Assembly (NCBI GenBank): GCA_028287065.1
Contig: JAQBQJ010000016.1
Coordinates: forward strand, 1-40,871
Length of the DNA stretch: 40,871 nt
Direction: 5' to 3'
DNA from: Labilithrix sp.
GTDB lineage: Bacteria; Myxococcota_A; Polyangia; Polyangiales; Polyangiaceae
Part shown: in pieces, positions 25,493 to 32,922 of the stretch
Layout of the letters: each line of letters begins with the position of its first letter
Numbering within the stretch: the stretch's first letter is position 1
Made by a program: the position numbers and the translations under genes
The notes under the pieces: model-generated
The model's input: only the letters and a program-made list of their open reading frames with translations
Told to the model about the DNA's origin: nothing
The model's database searches: none

Positions 25493-26461
25493 GTGGGGAA
25501 GTGGGGGGAGCTCGCGCGGACCGGGTTCGTCGCGACGTGCGTCGCGATCGGCGCGGCGACGGCCGCGTGCGCGCCGGCGGTCGCGCAGGGTCCCATCGTG
25601 GCGCGGGCCGAGTACGCGCCGAAGGCCCACGCCCCTGGTCCGATGGATCACGTGCGGCCGACGAAGATGGGGCCCGCGCTCGCCGCCGCGGGTCTCGATG
25701 TGCGGAGCCTGCCGCCGATCGAGCAGCTGTCGCCTGCGCAGAAGCAGAAGGTGATGCGCACGTTCACGGAGTCGCTCGGCGTCCCGTGCGTCGGGTGCCA
25801 CGCCGAAGAGCAGTTCCCGGCGGACACGCGCCGAAAGCGGATCGCGAAGCGCATGTACAACGAGATGGTCCGCGCGCTCGTGCTCCGCGACGGCGCACCC
25901 GTGTACTGCGACAGCTGCCACGACGGCACGATGTACATGCTCGACCGTCGCGACACGGCGAAGGTCACGCGTCACATGAGCGAAGCGCTGGTCGGTCAGC
26001 TCGCCCGCGTGGACGGACGCGCGCACGACTGCTCGACCTGCCACGGCGAGCCGCCGGACTACCACATGCTCACGACGTGGAAGCAGACGACGGCGCCGGA
26101 CATCGTGCCGATCGACACGCCGGCGAGCGCGATGGTGCTCTCGCCGCCGTTGCCGCCTTCCGGCCCGCGGATACCGGCGGACTGCGGCCCTCATAGCGAG
26201 GACTGTCCGCTCCAGCGCATCATGCGCAGCGAGGTCTCGATCGCGACGGCGAGCGACGACGGACCCGCGCTCGCGGCGGTGCTCGAGCGCGTCGCGCGGG
26301 CCTCGCCCGATGCGGTGTGGACGTGGGAGACGATCAGCCGTGCCGGCGCGACCGCTGCGCAGCGTGGTGACCTCGGCGAGGCGAAGAAGAGCTGCGGCGC
26401 ATGCCACGCGCTGTATCGGCCGACGTGGCGAGCGAGCCATCGCACGCGGGCGGTGCCATGA
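25493..26461 (+). CDS. Tetrahaem c-type cytochrome, periplasmic
   Basis: A 322-residue protein with four haem-binding CxxCH motifs: CVGCH (99-103), CDSCH (139-143), CSTCH (180-184) and CGACH (301-305). The first three are clustered and the last is separated by about 115 residues. An export signal precedes (about 10-32, AATAACAP), so a lipoprotein anchor at Cys26 is possible. His residues around 154-161 (DRRDTAKVTRHM) could be distal ligands. Similar cytochromes are, to my knowledge, annotated as hypothetical in Polyangiales. It starts at GTG 24 bases after the M16 gene and overlaps the next lipoprotein by ATGA. Its electron partner is unknown. Confidence 0.88.
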   Translation: MGKWGELARTGFVATCVAIGAATAACAPAVAQGPIVARAEYAPKAHAPGPMDHVRPTKMGPALAAAGLDVRSLPPIEQLSPAQKQKVMRTFTESLGVPCVGCHAEEQFPADTRRKRIAKRMYNEMVRALVLRDGAPVYCDSCHDGTMYMLDRRDTAKVTRHMSEALVGQLARVDGRAHDCSTCHGEPPDYHMLTTWKQTTAPDIVPIDTPASAMVLSPPLPPSGPRIPADCGPHSEDCPLQRIMRSEVSIATASDDGPALAAVLERVARASPDAVWTWETISRAGATAAQRGDLGEAKKSCGACHALYRPTWRASHRTRAVP

Positions 26462-26691
26462 GCGCGCGAGCTATCGCGGCGGTGCTCGCTTGCGCCGTTT
26501 TCGGCCTTGCGGCCTGCGCGCAGGCGAACGGCTACGACCCGTCGCGGTATCCGAGCGGCGTGCCCGTCATCCTCGTCGACCCGGAAATCGAGCCACTTCC
26601 GCCCTCGCCGAAGCGGCACATGCGCGACCCGCGCGGCGACGGCGGGATCGACGGTCACACTCCATCGGCGGCGGCCGATGGAGGATCGTGA
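26458..26691 (+). CDS. Small lipoprotein
   Basis: A 77-residue protein with the signal MSARAIAAVLACAVFGLAAC and lipidated Cys20. The mature part is short, Pro/Arg/Asp-rich and probably unstructured (RYPSGVPVILVDPEIEPLPP). It overlaps the cytochrome stop by ATGA and the next start by GTGA, so it is translated as part of the operon. Its small size and coupling to a cytochrome and an M23-like protein suggest an anchor or adaptor (inference). No homologue is recognised. Confidence 0.75.
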   Translation: MSARAIAAVLACAVFGLAACAQANGYDPSRYPSGVPVILVDPEIEPLPPSPKRHMRDPRGDGGIDGHTPSAAADGGS

Positions 26692-27263
26692 CCGCCGTTC
26701 TTCGCGCATTCGTCGTCTCGTTCCTCCTCCCTCTTGCAGCCGTGCCGGCAGCGCCGACCTCAGCCACGACCTCAGCACGACTCAAGAACGCCGCGCTCGC
26801 GAGCCCGATGCCGCGCGGCTACCTCGGCGGCTGGTCCGGTGACACGGGCCTCGACATCGCCGGCGACCATCTCGAGGTGTTCGCGCTCGCCGCCGGCACG
26901 CTGGACTACTCGGAGTGGGGCCACACGCGCTGGACCACCGGCAAGGACACCGCGTTCAGCGTGCGTCTCGCGCTCGACGAGCCGATCCCGTGGGGCGAGC
27001 ACGGCGAGCACCGCATCACGCACGTGTATTATACACATTTATCGAAGGTCGACACGCTGCAGGCCGAGGCCAGCGAGACGAAGAAGCACGTCGCGACCGG
27101 CGAGCGCATCGGCATTTCCGGCATCGGCAACGGCACGCCGCATCTCCACCTCGGCCTGCTCCTCGACAACCAGGTCGAGCAGGACTCCTGGACGTACATC
27201 CTCCGCGAGCAAGACGTGCGGAAGGTGCTCGGCAGCTACAAGAACGGCACGCGCCTGCCGTGA
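26688..27263 (+). CDS. M23-like (LytM fold) exported protein with altered zinc site
   Basis: A 191-residue protein with a signal peptide (about 1-28) and a LytM/M23 core. It has GLDIAG (Asp56), the YTHLS strand (His117) and the HLHLG motif (His152, His154) within GERIGISGIGNGTPHLHLG. The usual first His of H-x-G-x-D is Asp52 here (DTGLD), so the zinc site would be Asp/Asp/His unless His105, His108 or His112 substitutes. It is either a divergent endopeptidase or an inactive LytM regulator. The GTG start overlaps the lipoprotein stop by GTGA. Codons at 27027-27044 (TAT TAT ACA CAT TTA TCG) are atypically AT-rich for this genome. Confidence 0.82.
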   Translation: MTAVLRAFVVSFLLPLAAVPAAPTSATTSARLKNAALASPMPRGYLGGWSGDTGLDIAGDHLEVFALAAGTLDYSEWGHTRWTTGKDTAFSVRLALDEPIPWGEHGEHRITHVYYTHLSKVDTLQAEASETKKHVATGERIGISGIGNGTPHLHLGLLLDNQVEQDSWTYILREQDVRKVLGSYKNGTRLP

Positions 27264-27290
27264 TTCAAGGCGCCGTTCGCGGGATGCTTC

Positions 27291-27365
27291 GACCACCAAT
27301 TTGGTGGTCTAACTATCTCGCAGCGGAGGGGCTTCGACCCCCGCCGCCCCGCCGGCGATAGTTAG
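27291..27365. terminator. Compound bidirectional terminator between convergent genes
   Basis: A perfect palindrome GACCACCAA-T-TTGGTGGTC (27291-27309) is followed by a second inverted repeat. CTAACTATC (27309-27317) pairs with GATAGTTAG (27357-27365) and encloses a GC-rich inner stem around a CTTCGA loop. The stop codon of the minus-strand hydrolase (27362-27364) lies inside the outer stem. It probably terminates both the envelope operon and the hydrolase. Confidence 0.65.
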
Positions 27366-28267
27366 GTGACCGAAGCACCTGCGCAACCGAAGTGCTGCGC
27401 CAGCAGCGGGGAGAGCGCTTCCGGCGCCGTCCAGTGGACCATGTGGCCTGCGCTCGGGAGCTCCACGCGCGTGACCTTCGCGAAGGCTTCGAGGCGGTCG
27501 GATTCGTCCGGCGGGTGGTAGCCGAGTGGGCCGCCCGAGACGAAGAGCACCGGGCAGGTCACCTTCTTCGCGAATTCGACGAAGAGCTTCGCGAAGAAGG
27601 GCGTCGGCGCCGTCGTGCGATGCAGCGGATCGAAATGCCATGCGATGCGGCCGTCGCCGGCGTCTTCCGCGAGATGCGGCAGGCGATGCTCCAGCACCTC
27701 CGGCGCGACGTTCGGATGGTTCGCGGACAGGCGACGGAGCGCTTCGTCGTGCGCGAACGTCGGCCTCCCCTTCCCTCGCGCACGCGCCGCGCGCACCTGC
27801 TCGATCCAACCGCGCATCCGCACGGGCCCGACCTCGACGGGGTTGTCCGGCGGACCGACGCCCTCGACGAGCGCGAGGCGCGCAACGCGCTCCGGAAACG
27901 TTCCTGCGAAGAGCGTCGCGATCGTGCCGCCCATCGAGTGGCCCACCAGGGCGATGGGCTCGCCGGGCGACAGGGCCTCGACGAGGTCCGAAAGGTCGAA
28001 GACGTAATCGACGAAGTGGTAGTAGCTCCCCGCAGGGGCACGCGCGCCCGCACCGAAGCCGCGCATGTCGGGCGCGAGCACGCGCAAACCTCGCGCCGCG
28101 AGGGCCGGCGCGACGCGATCCCACGTGCCGCCCGCGTCCATGTAGCCATGGACGAGCACGACCGTCCTCACGGCGCACGTTGATGCCGCAGCCGGCACCC
28201 ATTCCAGAACGTGGTGCTCGAGCTCATTGGCGCGGATTCGGAGCGAGCGAACTGTCGGGGCCGTCAT
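27362..28267 (-). CDS. Alpha/beta hydrolase
   Basis: A 301-residue alpha/beta-hydrolase: oxyanion loop VLVHGYMDAGGTWD (37-50), nucleophile elbow GHSMGG (Ser111), a cap region at about 140-215 and a late His in SAGHMVHW. The closest named relatives by motif are haloalkane dehalogenase/epoxide hydrolase/lipase-type enzymes, but nothing here fixes the substrate. There is no signal peptide. The ATG at 28267 is chosen because the upstream part of the open frame overlaps the divergent isocitrate dehydrogenase gene. Its start codon lies within the first copy of a 14-bp tandem repeat. The protein is distinct from the hydrolase at 709-1716. Confidence 0.88.
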   Translation of the reverse strand: MTAPTVRSLRIRANELEHHVLEWVPAAASTCAVRTVVLVHGYMDAGGTWDRVAPALAARGLRVLAPDMRGFGAGARAPAGSYYHFVDYVFDLSDLVEALSPGEPIALVGHSMGGTIATLFAGTFPERVARLALVEGVGPPDNPVEVGPVRMRGWIEQVRAARARGKGRPTFAHDEALRRLSANHPNVAPEVLEHRLPHLAEDAGDGRIAWHFDPLHRTTAPTPFFAKLFVEFAKKVTCPVLFVSGGPLGYHPPDESDRLEAFAKVTRVELPSAGHMVHWTAPEALSPLLAQHFGCAGASVT

Positions 28268-28289
28268 CTCTGGAACGTCATCTCTGGAA
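28262..28289. repeat. 14-bp perfect tandem repeat at a start codon
   Basis: CGTCATCTCTGGAA occurs twice head to tail. On the minus strand each copy contains ATGACG, so the hydrolase has two ATGs 14 bases apart in different frames. It is situated in the divergent promoter with the isocitrate dehydrogenase gene and could be an operator pair or a recent slippage duplication. Confidence 0.9.
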
Positions 28290-28325
28290 CCGGAGCAGCG
28301 CACAGCGTACTCTGGCCACCGACCC

Positions 28326-29330
28326 ATGGCCCACACGATCACGCTCATTCCGGGGGACGGAATCGGACCCGAGGTCGCGAACGCGACACGACGCGTGCTC
28401 GAGGCATCCGGCGTGAAGATCGAGTGGGAGGTCCAGGAGGCCGGCGCCGCCATCGCGGAGAAGCGCGGGACCACGCTCCCCGACGAGGTCCTCGAGTCCA
28501 TCCGCAGGAACAAAGTCGCTCTCAAGGGCCCGATCGGAACGCCGATCGGAAAGGGCTTCCGCTCCGTCAACGTCACGCTCCGCCAGGCGCTCGACCTCTA
28601 CGCCAACGTGCGCCCGATCCGCAGCCTGCCCGGGATCGAACCACGCTTCGAAGGCACCGACATCGTCATCGTCCGCGAGAACACCGAGGACCTCTACGCC
28701 GGCCTCGAGCTCATGATCATGCCCGGCGTCGCGCAGTCGATAAAGCTGATCACCGCGAAGGCATGCCTTCGCATCTGCGAGTACGCGTTCGACTACGCGC
28801 AGAAGATGAACCGCAAGCGCGTGTCGGTCGCCCACAAGGCGAACATCATGAAGCTCTCGGACGGCCTCCTCCTCGAGTGCTTCCGGAAGGTCGCGCTCGA
28901 TTACCCGCGCATCGAGCCCTACGAGGTGATCGTCGACGCGTGCGCCATGAACATGGTCCGCAACGCGAACAAGCTCGACGTCATCGTCACCGAGAACCTC
29001 TACGGCGACATCCTCAGCGACCTCGGCGCAGGCCTCGTCGGGGGGCTCGGCATCGTTCCCGGCGCCAACATCGGCCTCGAGTGCGCCGTGTTCGAAGCCG
29101 TGCACGGCAGCGCGCCGGACATCGCGGGCCAGGGCATCGCCAACCCGACCGCGCTCATCCAGAGCAGCGTCATGATGCTCCATCACCTCGGTGAGCACAC
29201 CGCCGCTACGAAGATCGAGAAGGGGCTCCTCTCGACGTTCGAAGCCGGCGTGCGCACCGTCGATCTCGGCGGCCAGGTCGGCACCGAAGAGTTCACGCGA
29301 ACGCTGTGCGAGGCGATCGGTCGCGCCTGA
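28326..29330 (+). CDS. NAD-type isocitrate dehydrogenase
   Basis: A 334-residue beta-decarboxylating dehydrogenase. The start ITLIPGDGIGPEV, the substrate loop SVNVTLRQALDLYANVRP and VRENTEDLYAGLE identify the isocitrate branch of the isocitrate/isopropylmalate family. The metal-binding region DILSDLGAGLVGG and the cofactor loop EAVHGSAPDIAGQGIANPTA are present. Its length and the HGSAPDIAGQ pattern resemble the NAD-dependent, short enzyme used in the citric-acid cycle rather than the long NADP E. coli type. The start lies at ATG 28326. The next gene, an antiporter, begins three bases after the stop, an unusual pairing. Homoisocitrate activity cannot be excluded. Confidence 0.88.
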   Translation: MAHTITLIPGDGIGPEVANATRRVLEASGVKIEWEVQEAGAAIAEKRGTTLPDEVLESIRRNKVALKGPIGTPIGKGFRSVNVTLRQALDLYANVRPIRSLPGIEPRFEGTDIVIVRENTEDLYAGLELMIMPGVAQSIKLITAKACLRICEYAFDYAQKMNRKRVSVAHKANIMKLSDGLLLECFRKVALDYPRIEPYEVIVDACAMNMVRNANKLDVIVTENLYGDILSDLGAGLVGGLGIVPGANIGLECAVFEAVHGSAPDIAGQGIANPTALIQSSVMMLHHLGEHTAATKIEKGLLSTFEAGVRTVDLGGQVGTEEFTRTLCEAIGRA

Positions 29331-29333
29331 GCC

Positions 29334-31106
29334 GTGAACGAGCACGACGCTCTCGTTTTTCTGCTGTCCATCGCGGTGCTGCTCGGTGTAGCGCGCCTGC
29401 TGGGCGAGCTCGCGCGCGCTCTCGGGCTGCCGCTCGTCGTCGGTGAGATCCTCGCGGGCGTGCTGCTCGGGGCGACCGGGCTCGGCCGCATTGCCCCGGC
29501 TGCGCACGCGTTCCTCCTTCCCGGCGGCGTGCCCGCGTCGATGCTGTCCGGGTACACGACGATCGCCGTCGTGCTCCTGCTCGTCGTCGCAGGTCTCGAG
29601 GTCGATCTCCACATCGTGAAGCGACGCGGTCGCAGCGCGCTCACGGTCGCGCTGCTCGGCATGGTCATGCCGATGCTCGGCGGCTTCGTGGTGGGCTACC
29701 TCGTGCCGGACTCGGTGCTCGCCCACCCCGAGCAGCGCGGACTCTTCGCGTTCTTCATCGGTGTCGCGCTCTCGATCTCCGCGCTGCCCGTCATCGCGAA
29801 GACACTCCTCGATCTCGGCCTCTTCAAGACCGACATCGGTCTCATCGTCATGTCGGCCGCGATGATCAACGACCTCGTCGGCTGGGTGGCGTTCAGCATC
29901 CTGCTCGGGCCGATGCGAGGCGGCGGCATCGATTTCGCGCACCTCGCGATGACGGTCGGATTCGCGGTGCTCTTCGCGGCCGGCGCGCTGCTCCTCGGGC
30001 GCAGGCTCGTCGACCGCGTGCTCGCACGGATCGAGCAGCAGCCTGATCTCGCGCCTGGGCGCATCCTGTCGCTCCTCATCGTGGTCGCGATCCTCGGCGC
30101 CAGCGCGACGCAGGCGATCGGCATCCATGCCGTCCTCGGAGGGTTCATCGTCGGCGTGATGGTCGGCGACTCGCCGCGCCTCCGCGAGCGCACCCGGCAG
30201 ACGATCCAGCAGTTCGTCACGAACGTGTTCGCGCCGGTGTTCTTCGCGTCGGTCGCGCTGCGCGTCGACTTCCTCGCGAATTTCGACGTGGTGCTCTGCC
30301 TCGTCGTGTTCGTCATCGCGTCCGTCGCGAAGGTCGTCGGCTGCAGCGTGGGCGCGCGCATCTCCGGGATGCCATGGCGCGAGTCGCTCGCGGTCGGCTT
30401 CGGTCTGAATGCTCGAGGCGCGATGGAGATCATCCTCGCGCTGCTCGCACGCGACGCCGGCCTCGTCGACGACCGCGTGTTCGTCGCGCTCGTGACGATG
30501 GCGATCGGCACGTCTCTGCTCGCCGGTCCGATGATGAAGTACCTGCTCTACGGCCCGACCTCGCGCTCGCCGGCGTCGGGACCGTCCGGAGCGCTCGACG
30601 ATGCCGCCACGCTCGTCCGTACCGGCGCCTTCGTCCCGAAGCTCGTCGCGGCGACCTCCGCGCGCGCCATCGAGGAGCTCGGTCATTCGCTGCGCAGCGC
30701 GATCGGCGATCTCGTCGAGCCCGCGCTGATCGCCGTGCTCGAGCGCGAGATGGTGGCCCCGACCGGTCTTGGTGACGACGTCGCGATCCCCCACGCCTCC
30801 GTCGAGGGGCTCACGCGCCCGGTCGTGGCGCTGGGTCTCTCCCAAGAAGGGATCGACTTCGACGCGCCCGACGGACGCGCCGCGCGCATCGTCTTCTTGC
30901 TGCTGCTGCCGCCGAAGGCCTACGAACGCGAGGTGCGCGTGCTCGCCGGGCTCGCGCGCTCGGTCTTCGACGCGAAGGCACGTACCGCGCTCTTGCAGAC
31001 GACGAGCGTCGACGAAGCCGTGAAGTGCCTCGACGAGCACAGCCGCCGGATCGCGGCGGCGGCGCAGGGCTCTGGTCCGCGCATGGCGAGCCTCGCCGAC
31101 ATGTGA
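29334..31106 (+). CDS. CPA2-type cation/proton antiporter fused to a PTS EIIA domain
   Basis: A 590-residue protein from a GTG. Residues 1-405 form a 12-13 helix CPA2/Kef-type exchanger (VVGEILAGVLLG, VVAGLEVDLH, and MINDLVGWVAF with the transport-type Asn-Asp). From about 435 a type-2 EIIA (mannitol/fructose/Ntr) domain follows: EREMVAPTGLGDDVAIPHA, in which His487 is the phosphorylatable residue. There is no TrkA-N domain. EIIA-Ntr proteins regulate potassium and nitrogen metabolism by phosphorylation state, so the fusion may couple ion exchange to PTS phosphate (inference). It begins three bases after the isocitrate dehydrogenase stop and is likely co-transcribed with it. Confidence 0.9.
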   Translation: MNEHDALVFLLSIAVLLGVARLLGELARALGLPLVVGEILAGVLLGATGLGRIAPAAHAFLLPGGVPASMLSGYTTIAVVLLLVVAGLEVDLHIVKRRGRSALTVALLGMVMPMLGGFVVGYLVPDSVLAHPEQRGLFAFFIGVALSISALPVIAKTLLDLGLFKTDIGLIVMSAAMINDLVGWVAFSILLGPMRGGGIDFAHLAMTVGFAVLFAAGALLLGRRLVDRVLARIEQQPDLAPGRILSLLIVVAILGASATQAIGIHAVLGGFIVGVMVGDSPRLRERTRQTIQQFVTNVFAPVFFASVALRVDFLANFDVVLCLVVFVIASVAKVVGCSVGARISGMPWRESLAVGFGLNARGAMEIILALLARDAGLVDDRVFVALVTMAIGTSLLAGPMMKYLLYGPTSRSPASGPSGALDDAATLVRTGAFVPKLVAATSARAIEELGHSLRSAIGDLVEPALIAVLEREMVAPTGLGDDVAIPHASVEGLTRPVVALGLSQEGIDFDAPDGRAARIVFLLLLPPKAYEREVRVLAGLARSVFDAKARTALLQTTSVDEAVKCLDEHSRRIAAAAQGSGPRMASLADM

Positions 31107-31137
31107 CAGGCGCCACGGATCGCGCTAGGAGCGGTGC

Positions 31138-31923
31138 GTGCTCCTCGCGACGTGGAACGTGAACGGTATACGCGCTCGCTCGCAGCGCCTGACAGAGTGG
31201 CTCGCCGAGCGTCAGCCCGACATCGTGTGCCTGCAAGAGCTGAAGATCGTCGAGACCGAGTTCCCACACCTCGACCTGCGCGCCTCGGGTTATCACGCTG
31301 TGCTCTCGGGCCAGCAGAGCTGGAACGGCGTCGCCGTGCTCGCGAAGGAGCGCCCCGAAATGGTGATGCGCGAGCTTCCCGGCGCCACCGAGGCAGGCGC
31401 GCGGTTCGTCCTCGCGAAGGTGCACGGCCTCGAGGTCGCGAGCGTGTACATCCCGAACGGGAAGACGACCTCGCATCCCGATTACAAGGTGAAGCTCGCG
31501 TGGCTCGAGAGCCTCGCCATGCACGTCGAGCTGCGCGCGCGCAGCGGCAGCGAGGTCCCGCTCCTCGTCGGCGGCGACTTCAACGTGTGCCCCACCGACA
31601 TCGACTCGTACGGCGGCGCGCGGTTCAAGGGTCACATCTTCCACACCGACGAGGAGCGCGCGCTCGTCGCGCGTCTCCGCGGCGCCGGGCTCGTCGACCT
31701 GTATCGCTCGAAGTACCCCGATACGATCGGCTTCTCGTGGTGGGACTACCGCGCGGGCTGCTTTCACAAGAACGAAGGCATGCGCCTCGACATGCTCTTC
31801 GCGTCACCGGCGCTCGCAGACCGCGTGAAGGACGTGTTCGTCGATCGGGATTACCGCAAGAAGGGGAAGACGGGGGCGGTGCCGAGTGATCATGCGCCGG
31901 TGGTGGCGGTGCTGGAGGATTAG
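31138..31923 (+). CDS. xth: Exodeoxyribonuclease III
   Basis: A 261-residue member of the EEP (exo/endo/phosphatase) family matching XthA. It has TWNVNGIRAR at the start (metal Asn), CLQELK (metal Glu, residue about 40), the YIPNGK loop, GGDFNVCP (active-site Asp and Asn), the WWDYRAG substrate patch and the C-terminal SDHAPV catalytic His. It removes abasic-site 5' ends and acts as a 3'-5' exonuclease in base-excision repair. The GTG start is preceded by TAGGAG at a suitable distance. The stop comes 12 bases before hairpin element B. Confidence 0.94.
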   Translation: MLLATWNVNGIRARSQRLTEWLAERQPDIVCLQELKIVETEFPHLDLRASGYHAVLSGQQSWNGVAVLAKERPEMVMRELPGATEAGARFVLAKVHGLEVASVYIPNGKTTSHPDYKVKLAWLESLAMHVELRARSGSEVPLLVGGDFNVCPTDIDSYGGARFKGHIFHTDEERALVARLRGAGLVDLYRSKYPDTIGFSWWDYRAGCFHKNEGMRLDMLFASPALADRVKDVFVDRDYRKKGKTGAVPSDHAPVVAVLED

Positions 31924-31934
31924 AGACGAGAGAG

Positions 31935-32037
31935 GAGAGAACAGGTGACGGAAATGGAAACGGAAATGGAAATGGCGAGACGCGACTCTCGTCTCGGAAT
32001 TTCCATTTTCATTTCCATTTCCATCACCTGTTCTCTC
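31935..32037. repeat. Long hairpin element B (AGAGAACAGG ends, GGAAAT arms)
   Basis: The left arm starts GAGAGAACAGGTGACGGAAA at 31935, and its partner ends CACCTGTTCTCTC at 32037. The arms of about 45-50 bases pair with only a few transitions (several would be G-U pairs in RNA) and consist of GGAAAT/GGAAAC units. The apical part is CGAGACGCG followed by ACTCTCG (31976-31991). The stop codon and last four codons (R-E-N-R) of the EamA gene lie in the right arm. It sits between convergent genes. It shares ends and apex with the element at 9196-9306, but the arm repeat unit differs. Confidence 0.88.
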
Positions 32038-32887
32038 GGATCCGTTTCTTCCCCGTAACGGCCAGCGTCGCCCCCACCAACACCAACCCGCACCCCATTC
32101 CCTCGTGCATCGTCGGCGCGCTGCCCATCACGACCGCCCCGATCACGAGCGAGCCGGCCGTTTCTCCCGGTGACACGAGCGCGACCAGCACCGGCGGCGC
32201 ACGGCGCGCGATCCGTTGCACGAGCGTGTGGCCGATCAGCGTCGGAACGAGCGCCATCGCGAGGACCGCGAGCGCGGGCTTCGGTGCCGGGACGGCCGCG
32301 GTCGTTCCGAGCACGATCGCGAACGGCAACAGCACGAGCGACGCCGTTCCGTACACCACCGATGCGTACGGGAGCGGCGGCATCGCGTCCTTCAGGCCAC
32401 GCGCGGCCATCACGTACGCGCCGTAGAGCACCACGCACCCGAGCACCATCAGGTCGCCCGCGAGACGATGCTCGCCCTCGCCTGCGCCGGTCGCGACGAC
32501 CACGGCGCCGAGGGTCGCGACGAGCAGCCCGAGCATCTCGCGACGCGTGGGACGCACGCCGAATGCGAAGAACGCTGCGAGCACGACCGCGATCGGCTCG
32601 AGCGACACGAGCGCCACCGCCGCCGCGAGGGACGTCGCGCCCAGGCCTCCGAGGAAGAGCGCGAAATGCGCCGCGAGCAGCGTGCCCGCGAGCGCCACGC
32701 CCGCGCGCTGCCTCGAAGAGAGCGCGCGCACGCTGCGCGCCAGCACGACCGGCGCGACCACCGCCAGCAGCACCCCCGCGATCCCGGTCCGCGCACACGC
32801 GACGACGATCGCAGGGATCGACGAAGCAGCCTTGCCGAGCGGGCCCGAGGTCGCGAACGCCGCCGACGCGACGAGCGCGAGCACCAC
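32024..32887 (-). CDS. EamA-family (DMT) transporter
   Basis: A 287-residue, ten-helix protein with the two repeated five-helix EamA units: the first contains TSGPLGKAASSIPAIVVACARTG, and the second begins near 150 with LKDAMPPLPYASVVYG. It exports or imports small metabolites; the substrate is unknown. The start is taken at the GTG at 32887 (tandem GTG GTG); the frame could extend some residues upstream without ATG/GTG/TTG. The last codons, encoding RENR, and the TGA come from the terminal sequence of hairpin element B, so the native C-terminus has probably been replaced. It is the second gene after the lipoprotein on the minus strand. Confidence 0.87.
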   Translation of the reverse strand: MVLALVASAAFATSGPLGKAASSIPAIVVACARTGIAGVLLAVVAPVVLARSVRALSSRQRAGVALAGTLLAAHFALFLGGLGATSLAAAVALVSLEPIAVVLAAFFAFGVRPTRREMLGLLVATLGAVVVATGAGEGEHRLAGDLMVLGCVVLYGAYVMAARGLKDAMPPLPYASVVYGTASLVLLPFAIVLGTTAAVPAPKPALAVLAMALVPTLIGHTLVQRIARRAPPVLVALVSPGETAGSLVIGAVVMGSAPTMHEGMGCGLVLVGATLAVTGKKRIRENR

Positions 32888-32922
32888 GTCGGCGCGCGTC
32901 GTGATCGACGGGCGCGCGTCGC

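Noticed and set aside
22424-26440. A very long minus-strand open frame opposite the foldase/M16/cytochrome genes (similar ones at 3443-5968, 28278-31040, 36239-38419 and 38812-40869)
   Set aside because: These are Arg/Asp/Glu-rich translations with no domains, a product of GC-rich third codon positions on the opposite strand. The plus-strand genes have clear motifs.
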